This document shows, piece after piece, positions 1 through 5,015 of a stretch of 5,015 bases of DNA. Below the pieces are notes generated by a model. The model made no database searches. It was not told where the DNA came from and worked only from the letters and a program-made list of their open reading frames with translations. Where the stretch lies: positions 1 through 5,015 of the forward strand of contig DMEM01000071.1 in NCBI GenBank assembly GCA_003450915.1, read 5' to 3'. A program made the translations under genes and the position numbers. Every line of letters starts with the position of its first letter. Position 1 is the first letter of the stretch. Origin of the DNA: Alphaproteobacteria bacterium. Lineage in GTDB: Bacteria > Pseudomonadota > Alphaproteobacteria > UBA1280 > UBA12223.

Positions 1-743
1 TTTCGATTGGTGGAGCAACTCCAATTGAAGGCTACTATACATTAGAACACCTGATTAATAGCGGCAATAGAATTGATAACATAATACTGAGTTACGGTCC
101 TTTACACTTAATAAATCAATACACATTTTGGCATCGCAATGCTAAGTTTCATTTTCTGACGCCTTATCAGCATATTAAAATCGACAGTTTAGCTAGTAAC
201 TTAAAAGACCCAATTTTTGGCACAGATAAAAATTGGTATGACTACTGGTTAAAACCAGGAGTTTATTTCGGTGACATAAAAGATTCTCTAGTAAAACTGA
301 ATGAAAATCATAAAAAAAACATTAAAGTTTCGGGAATTCTACACTTATCGAAAGGGCATTATTTTTTTGGTAAAAACGAATCATCATCGGGCTATAACCA
401 AGAAGCCAATATGGATGGTATATTCAAAGCAAGTCCAGTATTAAATGACTACCTAGATAAAACTATAAATCTCGCAAAGTCAGAAAATATTGATATTTTT
501 TGGGTAACTGCACCTTACAACCAATCGTCAATGAATAAAATAGAAGATGAGTTCAATACGGGGTTTGATAACTATATAAGAGGGAAAACAGATCTAATAC
601 CACTAACGCTATCACACTCACTTCCCGATCACTGCTTTGGCGACCCAAGTCATATATATAGATGTTCAGATAGTTTTAGTGAGTCAATATCTAAAAAAAT
701 AAATAGCATAATTAGTAAGAAAAATGGAATCAAATCGATGTAA
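1..743 (+). CDS. SGNH-fold hydrolase/acyltransferase-like protein, 3' part (5' end outside window)
   Basis: The frame is open without a stop from base 3 to the TAA at 741-743, so the 246 visible residues are the C-terminal part of a longer protein; the ATG at 411 is internal. Near the visible N-terminus is a GGATPIEGYYTL stretch, which resembles the block II region of SGNH hydrolases. A hydrophobic strand (IDIFWVTAPY, visible residues 163-172) is followed by GDPSH, with D214 and H217 placed like the catalytic Asp-x-x-His of block V. Block I, with the nucleophilic Ser, would lie upstream and cannot be seen. No membrane helix is visible. Proteins of this kind often act in the periplasm with an MBOAT-type protein to O-acylate polysaccharides, as in alginate acetylation; that partner is not in the window. 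The fold is fairly convincing, the substrate unknown. The gene points towards the minus-strand operon and no terminator was seen after it. Confidence 0.72.
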   Translation, partial: SIGGATPIEGYYTLEHLINSGNRIDNIILSYGPLHLINQYTFWHRNAKFHFLTPYQHIKIDSLASNLKDPIFGTDKNWYDYWLKPGVYFGDIKDSLVKLNENHKKNIKVSGILHLSKGHYFFGKNESSSGYNQEANMDGIFKASPVLNDYLDKTINLAKSENIDIFWVTAPYNQSSMNKIEDEFNTGFDNYIRGKTDLIPLTLSHSLPDHCFGDPSHIYRCSDSFSESISKKINSIISKKNGIKSM

Positions 744-1167
744 CCCGAACTAGCTTTGGAGGTGGATAAAAAGATGATAAATGAGTGGGTACAAGATAAG
801 CAAAAAAAGCGGGGTTGATATTGTCTCTTTAGTGACTAGCTATTACAACTATTCTCAACGCCAAACGCGCGCTACAAGGATTTATCAAGTCTGCAGTTGC
901 AATTCTCACTTCGAGAAAAGGAACTGCATTCTTTTTCCGTAATCTTGCGGTCGGCTGTTAAAAGTTCTATGACCGAATAAAGTTACGATGTTCGATAACA
1001 TTCCCCTAGGAAATGGCTATGTATCAAATAAAGTATTTGATGACTGGTCAGCTAAGCCTCGGAAATTGCCTTAATTAATCGAACTTTTCGTATGGTATAG
1101 GAAATATCTAAAACTGTTAAAATTAATTTAGAAAAACCTCTAGTAAATGTATATTACGTCCTATTCA
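744..1167. other. Gene-free, probably decayed stretch between convergent genes
   Basis: These 424 bases separate the ends of two convergent genes. No long open frame is present on either strand. A GGAGGTGG at 758-765 lies before an ATG at 774, but that frame stops after 14 codons. Other short frames are 781-942 (53 codons) and 988-1074 (28 codons), neither with a recognisable product. Part of the stretch may be a broken IS3-type orfA (listed separately). I found no convincing intrinsic terminator: the short CCGTA/TTGCGG hairpin near 936-949 has no downstream T-run on either strand. The impression is of old insertion debris rather than a regulatory region. Confidence 0.55.
781..980 (+). pseudogene. 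Possible frameshifted relic of an IS3-family orfA (transposase helix-turn-helix subunit)
   Basis: Two short reading frames together resemble an IS3-family OrfA. In the first (811-858), GVDIVSLVTSYYNYSQ recalls the start of the DNA-binding domain, which usually reads like EAVxLVxxxGYS. In a second frame (909-977, TAA at 978-980), LREKELHSFSVILRSAVKS recalls the leucine-zipper end that usually reads like LRKENxELxxxxEILKKAxxFF. The order and the roughly 30-codon spacing fit, but the frames differ and the central part is not recognisable, so at least one frameshift is needed. The resemblance is by eye, and AT-rich decayed sequence can mimic such patterns. It is supported mainly by the clearer IS3-type remnant at the other side of the cassette. 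Confidence 0.3.
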
Positions 1168-1497
1168 CTAGCTATCTTTTAGTAACAAAAAAACCCCAAT
1201 CAGGACAAAAAAAATACCAAACATAGTTGTACTATTTATTTCCATTTCTTGATAGTACTTAGAGTGGAGTATCAAGACCAAAGTAGTTATACCTGTCATA
1301 ACTATATATGCTAAGTAAACAGGTGAGTTCTTAAGTGCCAGCGCATAAAAAATGAACGCAAATGCATAAGAAAGTAAAGACATAGACACAAAAAAAACAT
1401 ACTTGTACCCAACTTCCAATCCAATAGTTTTTTTTAGAAGAATACCTGCTGACGCATTAGCAAATGCACCTAAAAGCATTGGTATGAAACTAATCAT
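1168..1497 (-). CDS. SMR-fold four-helix membrane protein lacking Glu14; candidate lipid-linked sugar flippase subunit
   Basis: The 109-residue protein matches the small multidrug resistance fold in length (EmrE is 110) and layout: four hydrophobic segments at about 2-22, 33-53, 58-77 and 91-106. Lined up with EmrE by eye, the essential proton- and drug-binding Glu14 is Asn14, and Trp63 is replaced by Met67 in the YIVMTG segment; the helix-1 end (LLKK) and helix-3 Tyr64 are kept. Loss of Glu14 argues against proton-coupled drug export. SMR-like proteins of this kind, such as ArnE/ArnF, flip undecaprenyl-phosphate-linked aminoarabinose. Beside a GT-C protein and a UbiA/PAP2 pair, flipping of a polyprenyl-phospho-pentose is the best inference. 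The ATG overlaps the end of the methyltransferase gene by 8 bases and has no clear ribosome site, so translational coupling is likely. It is the last gene of the operon. One gene suffices for a homodimer; no second SMR gene is visible. Confidence 0.75.
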   Translation of the reverse strand: MISFIPMLLGAFANASAGILLKKTIGLEVGYKYVFFVSMSLLSYAFAFIFYALALKNSPVYLAYIVMTGITTLVLILHSKYYQEMEINSTTMFGIFFVLIGVFLLLKDS

Positions 1498-2146
1498 AAT
1501 GAGAAAACACTGTCAAATAATGAGCGTAAGGTCCAGAAGAATACTCTTCTTTATGAACTAAGCTAAGTCTATGTTCGCACATCACCTTGATCAAATAGTC
1601 TGTATCAATATGTTCGATCCATTCTCTAGCTAGAATTAAATCATGCAATTGATTTACTGCCTTTTTATAAAATGGCTTGGTGCTCATATCTTTAATTATT
1701 AGCATTCCATCAGGAGCAAGCTTTTTCGTCACCTCAGATATAAATTCATTCAAATCTTTATATTTCACATGATGGAGGACATCAATGACAACTATAATAT
1801 CAAATAATTTTTTAGAATCTAGCTGTTTAAAACTCTGAATATATTCATGTGTTGTTGATTCAAAAACTATATTTTGATTGTTCGCATTTAATAGTGCTTT
1901 CTTTGCCTCAGCTAATGATGCGGGATTAGTATCTAGTCCGACATAGCTGATTCCCTTTTTAAATACTGTATTTTTCAAACCGAACCAGCCACTACCGCAA
2001 CCTACATCAAGAATTGAATAATCCCCCTCAGGAAGAAACCTTTCAATAGGCCTGAATGGGCATATCTTTTCCCGATATGTCTGTTTTATTTTACTCAAAA
2101 AGCTAGCATTATTGTATAATTTAGTTACCAGTTCTTTATCTTTCAT
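1490..2146 (-). CDS. Class I SAM-dependent methyltransferase
   Basis: This 218-residue soluble protein has the Rossmann methyltransferase motifs in order: motif I ILDVGCGSG (residues 45-53), the acidic ribose-binding position at the end of strand 2 in YVGLDTN (68-74), the post-motif IDVLHHV (121-127) and LAPDG (143-147) before a hydrophobic strand with KDM. It should transfer a methyl group from S-adenosylmethionine; the acceptor cannot be read from the sequence. The frame is also open upstream to a TTG at 2170, but the ATG at 2146 is preferred because GAGAGGG (2152-2158) lies four to six bases before it. The start is 10 bases from the stop of the glycosyltransferase gene and the end overlaps the small membrane protein gene, so the three are co-translated. 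Context suggests methylation of a sugar, a glycan end or a lipid-linked intermediate. The short HHV-type core resembles many small-molecule methyltransferases, so the family is certain and the substrate is not. Confidence 0.85.
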   Translation of the reverse strand: MKDKELVTKLYNNASFLSKIKQTYREKICPFRPIERFLPEGDYSILDVGCGSGWFGLKNTVFKKGISYVGLDTNPASLAEAKKALLNANNQNIVFESTTHEYIQSFKQLDSKKLFDIIVVIDVLHHVKYKDLNEFISEVTKKLAPDGMLIIKDMSTKPFYKKAVNQLHDLILAREWIEHIDTDYLIKVMCEHRLSLVHKEEYSSGPYAHYLTVFSHYD

Positions 2147-2151
2147 TTTTA

Positions 2152-2158
2152 CCCTCTC
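2152..2158 (-). promoter_or_regulatory. Ribosome binding site deciding the methyltransferase start
   Basis: On the minus strand, GAGAGGG precedes ATG 2146 at good spacing (TAAAA lies between) and overlaps the TGA that ends the upstream gene. This supports ATG 2146 over the more distal TTG at 2170 and fits reinitiation between the two genes. Confidence 0.7.
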
Positions 2159-3383
2159 AACCAATAACAACTAAAGAATCAACTCTGTGCATAAATGTGT
2201 ATATAATGAAAATTTGCAAACCAATACAACATAAAATAAACGAGTAGTGCAGTCTTGATATCACTGGCAATATAAACATAAATATAGCCAAAACCCAATG
2301 TAAAACGTAAAGATATTGTTCATAAGAAAATACACTATGCAATGTGAAATTATATAAAATAACCAAAAATGATACTACAAACAACTCTTTCTCAGCTGGC
2401 TTAGGTGATAGCTTTGATACAATTAATGATGTTATCATAATAGCTATGGCTATCCAAGTGCCACTAACGATCTTATTCTTAATAAAGCTTAAGCCTGCTA
2501 ATTTATCATGATCAATATATCTAATTTCAATACCATTTGGAATAAATGAAAAATAAAATGTATTTAATAGATTTTTCAATTTATTAATTACATCCGTTCT
2601 TTCTAAAGATAAATAATCAATAATCCACTCAGGCTTACCCTCATTACCATATACATTCCCCTTAAAAAAGTATGTATACGATATATAAAGGAGCAGAATA
2701 AAAGCGACAGATACAATTGAAATTATAGCGGTCTTTCTTAAGGAAATAATCAAGCTATCTTTTCTTACGTAACATTTATAAACAAAATAATATATTGAAA
2801 ATATTATGACATTAGTGATTGTAATAGATGCAGCAAAAATTGAAATACACAGCCATATAGGGTCAGAACTTCTTTTATCAAAAATGGACTTAACAAAATA
2901 GTAGTTAATTAAAATTATTGATAACAACCCTTGCGGATAAGTGCTAGGCATTACACCAAAAATGAAATTACAAAAAGATAAAGAGAATACAATGGTTATT
3001 AGCGAACTCTTCAACTTACAAAAATTGAAGCATAGTGTTTTATAGAAAAAAAACAACATCACAGACATCATAAATGGTGATACTATGAGAGACATATATT
3101 CAGGATTAAAACCCATAAATTTAGCCATAACATTTATAGGGATAGATACTAACTCTAAAAATAAATGAGTGTATGCATTTCGTGTTGAACCGCCTAAAAC
3201 ACTATATGCCATTGATGCTATATTAGTATTTGGATCATCATCAAAAAATACATTATATATACTATAATAGCCTTTATCGTAAAAGGAAAAGGCGACAAAC
3301 ACCATGAACAAAAAATAAGAAAATAAGCAAATTAATAAAAAACTATCAAACTTGCTAATTGCTCTAAACTTCGAGATACTCAT
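2157..3383 (-). CDS. Polytopic membrane protein, probable GT-C-type glycosyltransferase
   Basis: From ATG 3383 the protein has 408 residues and about eleven hydrophobic segments (roughly 15-35, 74-90, 97-115, 126-144, 150-167, 176-202, 214-239, 305-323, 333-350, 355-375 and 381-399). The loop after helix 1 carries FFDDDPN (D48-D50), followed by RNAYTH (68-73); an acidic pair in this first outer loop is typical of GT-C enzymes that use polyprenyl-phosphate sugars. A loop of about 65 residues (240-304) and a YEQYLYVLHW motif (354-363) before a late helix also fit. It would transfer a lipid-linked sugar to an acceptor on the periplasmic face. It is not an obvious O-antigen polymerase or Wzx. I prefer ATG 3383 to the TTG at 3422, which has no ribosome site; an AAAAGGA at 3399-3405 lies 15 bases before the ATG, rather far. 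It is the first gene of the minus-strand operon and unusually AT-rich. Exact subfamily is not recognised. Confidence 0.68.
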   Translation of the reverse strand: MSISKFRAISKFDSFLLICLFSYFLFMVFVAFSFYDKGYYSIYNVFFDDDPNTNIASMAYSVLGGSTRNAYTHLFLELVSIPINVMAKFMGFNPEYMSLIVSPFMMSVMLFFFYKTLCFNFCKLKSSLITIVFSLSFCNFIFGVMPSTYPQGLLSIILINYYFVKSIFDKRSSDPIWLCISIFAASITITNVIIFSIYYFVYKCYVRKDSLIISLRKTAIISIVSVAFILLLYISYTYFFKGNVYGNEGKPEWIIDYLSLERTDVINKLKNLLNTFYFSFIPNGIEIRYIDHDKLAGLSFIKNKIVSGTWIAIAIMITSLIVSKLSPKPAEKELFVVSFLVILYNFTLHSVFSYEQYLYVLHWVLAIFMFILPVISRLHYSFILCCIGLQIFIIYTFMHRVDSLVVIG

Positions 3384-3439
3384 TGTAATTAAATATATTC
3401 CTTTTAAATTAATGGGAAGCAATCATAAAAGATAACAAC

Positions 3440-3468
3440 CACATCTATATTTATACCATTTAGATGTG
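3440..3468. repeat. 8-bp inverted repeat in the divergent promoter region (possible operator)
   Basis: CACATCTA (3440-3447) and TAGATGTG (3461-3468) are perfect inverted copies separated by 13 bases, so equivalent points in the arms are 21 bases apart, about two helical turns. The right arm directly abuts TATAAT at 3469-3474, and the repeat also covers the candidate minus-strand -10. This placement would suit a dimeric regulator controlling both operons. A-rich chance repeats are possible, and no T-run follows, so it is not a terminator. Confidence 0.45.
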
Positions 3469-3474
3469 TATAAT
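3446..3474 (+). promoter_or_regulatory. Candidate promoter for the UbiA/PAP2 operon
   Basis: A perfect -10 hexamer, TATAAT, lies at 3469-3474, about 41 bases before the ATG at 3516. The -35 region at 17-base spacing (3446-3451, TATATT) is poor, so activity may depend on an activator or on the adjacent inverted repeat. The ribosome site before ATG 3516 is weak (CGAG near 3506-3509). Confidence 0.45.
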
Positions 3475-3479
3475 ACCAA
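3450..3479 (-). promoter_or_regulatory. Candidate promoter for the glycosyltransferase operon
   Basis: On the minus strand a -35-like TTGGTA (3474-3479) and a -10-like TATAAA (3450-3455) are separated by 18 bases. It lies back to back with, and overlaps, the candidate plus-strand promoter, so the two operons may be regulated together or compete. The match to consensus is moderate. Confidence 0.35.
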
Positions 3480-3515
3480 CAAGAAGCCAGTTATGTACAT
3501 ATTTACGAGAAAAAA

Positions 3516-4358
3516 ATGTCACCTTTAATACGAATAGTACGACCAAAGCAATGGATTAAGAACGCCTTTGTGTTTGCTCCCCTCATATTCTCAGGTATGT
3601 TCGAAGACATAACCGCCATACTGTCAACACTTTTAGTGTTTGTTGTTTTTTGTTTAGCTTCTTCTGCTACCTATGTGCTAAATGACTATCACGATGTCGA
3701 AAAGGATAAAAAACACCCCATAAAATCAAAAACAAGACCTCTAGCATCAGGAGAGTTGGCGAAAAAAGATGCCCGTATTTTGATGATTATCTTATACGCT
3801 GGTGTATTAATGTCAGTATACATTGAACCAAGTATAACCTCCGCTATTATTGGTTACCTTCTATTAAACATAGCATATACCTTTTATTTAAAGAACCAAC
3901 CTGTGCTAGATATATTCACCATTTCAATAGGATTCGTATTACGAGTATATGCTGGCGCAGTAATACTTCAAGTCCCACTATCCTCTTGGATGTTTATTAC
4001 AACCTTATCTCTTTCTTTATTTTTGGCGTCAATAAAACGAAAACAAGAGCTAGACAATAATAACGGAGATGGGGATACAAGAAAAGTTCTACATTATTAC
4101 ACTCCAAACCTCGTAGACAAGTACGCCGAAATGTCTGCGACATGTGCTATTTTATTTTACAGTTTATTCGTAATGTCTGACAAACCAAGCCTGTCTTACA
4201 CTATTCCTTTTGTTTTGTTCGGCTTGTATAGGTATTGGTTTATTGTTGAAAGCAAAAAATCCGGAGAATCTCCTACCGATGCCTTATTCTCAGACGTACC
4301 GCTTCAGATAACCATAATTAGTTGGGTTATTGCCTGTATTTATTATTTAAACATTTAA
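3516..4358 (+). CDS. UbiA-superfamily prenyltransferase, probable polyprenyl-phosphate phosphoribosyltransferase (DPPR synthase-like)
   Basis: The 280-residue integral membrane protein has about nine hydrophobic helices and both UbiA signatures. The first is NDYHDVEKD (56-64), the NDxxDxxxD metal-diphosphate motif, followed by KTRPLASG (72-79). The second region, YTFYLKNQPVLD (121-132) with R143, forms the other wall of the active site. The opening RPKQWIKNAFVFAPL (9-23) is characteristic of the DPPR synthase branch (mycobacterial Rv3806c, Azorhizobium NoeC) rather than of quinone or heme prenyltransferases. The expected reaction is PRPP plus polyprenyl phosphate giving polyprenyl-phospho-ribose 5-phosphate at the inner face of the membrane. 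The PAP2-type phosphatase starts 14 bases after its stop, the same pairing as Rv3806c/Rv3807c, which strengthens the call. The start is ATG 3516, with a weak CGAG ribosome site and conserved sequence beginning within six residues. The C-terminus is complete. Confidence 0.85.
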   Translation: MSPLIRIVRPKQWIKNAFVFAPLIFSGMFEDITAILSTLLVFVVFCLASSATYVLNDYHDVEKDKKHPIKSKTRPLASGELAKKDARILMIILYAGVLMSVYIEPSITSAIIGYLLLNIAYTFYLKNQPVLDIFTISIGFVLRVYAGAVILQVPLSSWMFITTLSLSLFLASIKRKQELDNNNGDGDTRKVLHYYTPNLVDKYAEMSATCAILFYSLFVMSDKPSLSYTIPFVLFGLYRYWFIVESKKSGESPTDALFSDVPLQITIISWVIACIYYLNI

Positions 4359-4360
4359 GT

Positions 4361-4365
4361 GAGAG
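4361..4365 (+). promoter_or_regulatory. Ribosome binding site supporting a TTG start for the PAP2-type gene
   Basis: GAGAG lies seven bases before TTG 4373 and just after the UbiA stop (4356-4358). No ATG or GTG exists in frame near the start of conserved sequence, so TTG 4373 is the best start. The upstream TTG at 4322 would overlap the UbiA gene by 37 bases without a visible ribosome site. Confidence 0.6.
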
Positions 4366-4372
4366 AAAAATT

Positions 4373-4786
4373 TTGGATTTAAGCTATATAATCACTCCTT
4401 TTTTTGCTTGGTTAGTTGCTGGGTGTATGAAGTTTTCACTAAATACTATCAAAGAACGCCGTTTAGCATTCAATCTGATTGGGTACGGTGGGATGCCAAG
4501 TAACCACAGCAGTATTGTCAGCAGTGCGGTCGCTATTATCATTCTTAAAGAGGGAATAAACACACCTATCCTTGTCGTTGCACTCACAGTAGCATTTATT
4601 GTCATGCTTGATGCCAACAGTCTAAGAAAACAAGTCGGAAAACATGCAAATACTATCAATAAGTTGAGTAAGGAAACTTCGCTCCCTCGCTTAAGGGAAA
4701 GAATGGGACACTCAAAGCTAGAAATCTTAGCTGGAATCTTTACAGGATTCTTTTCTGCATTTATTGTTTACATATTCACAGCTTAA
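4373..4786 (+). CDS. Divergent PAP2-family membrane phosphatase, probable polyprenyl-phospho-ribose 5-phosphate phosphatase
   Basis: From TTG 4373 the protein has 137 residues and begins MDLSYIITPFFAWLVAGC, the normal start of the divergent PAP2 (DUF212-type) family. Family motifs are present: GGMPSNHSS (39-47), equivalent to the PSGH phosphatase motif with H45; D80-A-N-S-L-R85-KQVG-K-H91, equivalent to the family's DAxxxRxxxGxxA/H block; and MGHSKLEILAG (111-121) before a final helix. Hydrophobic segments lie at about 4-20, 47-58, 64-80 and 116-135. Next to a DPPR synthase-like gene, its likely job is removal of the 5-phosphate from the lipid-linked ribose, as proposed for Rv3807c, leaving polyprenyl-phospho-ribose. 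The family also occurs in many genomes without this context, so the substrate is inferred from the neighbour. The rare TTG start may keep expression below that of UbiA. Its stop codon sits immediately before an IS3-type relic, so this gene marks the edge of the cassette. Confidence 0.82.
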   Translation: MDLSYIITPFFAWLVAGCMKFSLNTIKERRLAFNLIGYGGMPSNHSSIVSSAVAIIILKEGINTPILVVALTVAFIVMLDANSLRKQVGKHANTINKLSKETSLPRLRERMGHSKLEILAGIFTGFFSAFIVYIFTA

Positions 4787-4789
4787 CAA

Positions 4790-4895
4790 GTAGATAAAAT
4801 ATGGAGCTACATAAGGATTAGTGCTTGACCTATTTAGTCAAAGCGTGGTGGGATGGTCTTTATCGGATGCGCCCTATACTGAACAACATCTATAG
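4790..4895 (+). pseudogene. Relic of an IS3-family transposase (OrfB integrase core), frameshifted and truncated
   Basis: Two frames give IS3 OrfB-like sequence. Bases 4790-4825 read VDKIWSYIRISA, resembling the first catalytic-Asp region (D..W..DITYIRT) but with the Asp-Ile-Thr portion missing. After a frame change, 4815-4892 reads VLDLFSQSVVGWSLSD and on to TEQHL before a TAG at 4893, resembling the widespread (V)(V/I)DLFSRxVVGWSxS segment that follows it. The frameshift, internal deletion and early stop show a dead fragment. It begins within a few bases of the PAP2 gene's stop codon. The rest of the window (4896-5015) has no recognisable gene; short frames there do not clearly continue the transposase. 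Confidence 0.65.
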
Positions 4896-5015
4896 AATGT
4901 GCCGCAGCCCTCGTAGAGTTGGTTATTCTGTCCCTCCTCTTTTCCGGAGATGAAGTTAAAGGAGAGTCTTAAAGGCAATTAGTATTTGTACCTGAAGGTA
5001 TTACTATCATCAACA

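Noticed and set aside
774..818. Small ORF of 14 codons after GGAGGTGG
   Set aside because: The ribosome-site-like sequence is good but the peptide is very short and lies in decayed sequence; no support for a real gene.
936..949. Short hairpin CCGTA...TTGCGG as a terminator
   Set aside because: The stem is only five pairs with one G-T, and no T-run follows it on either strand.
988..1074. ORF of 28 codons (MFDNIPLGNGY...)
   Set aside because: No ribosome site or recognisable family; could be part of the same decayed insertion but the resemblance is too weak to call.
2147..2170. TTG 2170 as start of the methyltransferase
   Set aside because: It would overlap the upstream gene and lacks a ribosome site; ATG 2146 has GAGAGGG at good spacing.
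3384..3422. TTG 3422 as start of the GT-C-like gene
   Set aside because: No ribosome site upstream; the ATG at 3383 is followed by a normal short cytoplasmic N-terminus and helix 1.
4384..4659. Minus-strand open frame of 91 codons
   Set aside because: It lies wholly inside the PAP2-type gene on the other strand, has no recognisable motif and is explained as a shadow of that gene.
4818..4860. TTGACC near 4826 as a -35 promoter element
   Set aside because: No matching -10 at normal spacing, and the bases are explained by the transposase codons for VLDLF.
4787..5015. JUMPStart/ops element before a polysaccharide operon
   Set aside because: GCGTGGTGGG near 4843-4852 only faintly resembles GGCGGTAGCGT and is part of the transposase relic.

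Overview
The window looks like part of a surface-polysaccharide or glycoconjugate locus (O-antigen or capsule type) from an AT-rich Gram-negative bacterium. A gammaproteobacterium such as a Vibrio relative would fit, but nothing here fixes the genus. The evidence is AT-rich membrane-protein genes, a lipid-linked sugar pathway, an SGNH-type carbohydrate-modification protein and remains of IS3-family transposase genes. All assignments come from reading the translations; no database search was possible.

Layout: (1) 1-743, plus strand: 3' part of an SGNH-fold acyltransferase/esterase-like gene whose start lies left of the window. (2) 744-1167: no intact gene; decayed sequence with a possible IS3-type orfA relic. 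(3) 1168-3383, minus strand: a tight three-gene operon, read right to left, of a GT-C-like polytopic glycosyltransferase, a class I SAM methyltransferase and a small four-helix SMR-fold membrane protein. (4) 3384-3515: a 132-base divergent promoter region with an 8-bp inverted repeat next to a perfect TATAAT. (5) 3516-4786, plus strand: a UbiA-superfamily protein resembling polyprenyl-phosphate phosphoribosyltransferase (DPPR synthase), then a divergent PAP2-family phosphatase. (6) 4787-5015: starts directly after the phosphatase stop with a frameshifted, truncated piece of an IS3-family transposase core; nothing recognisable follows.

How the genes may work together: the UbiA protein would join PRPP to a polyprenyl phosphate, giving polyprenyl-phospho-ribose 5-phosphate. 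The PAP2-like protein would remove the 5-phosphate, as proposed for the mycobacterial pair Rv3806c/Rv3807c. The SMR-fold protein, which has Asn where drug exporters have the essential Glu14, would flip the lipid-linked pentose to the periplasm. The GT-C protein would transfer it to an acceptor glycan or protein. The methyltransferase may methylate the sugar or another part of the product. No DprE1/DprE2-like epimerase genes are present, so the donor could stay ribofuranose rather than become arabinofuranose. This five-gene divergent cassette, with transposase debris on one side and probably both, is the most interesting content.
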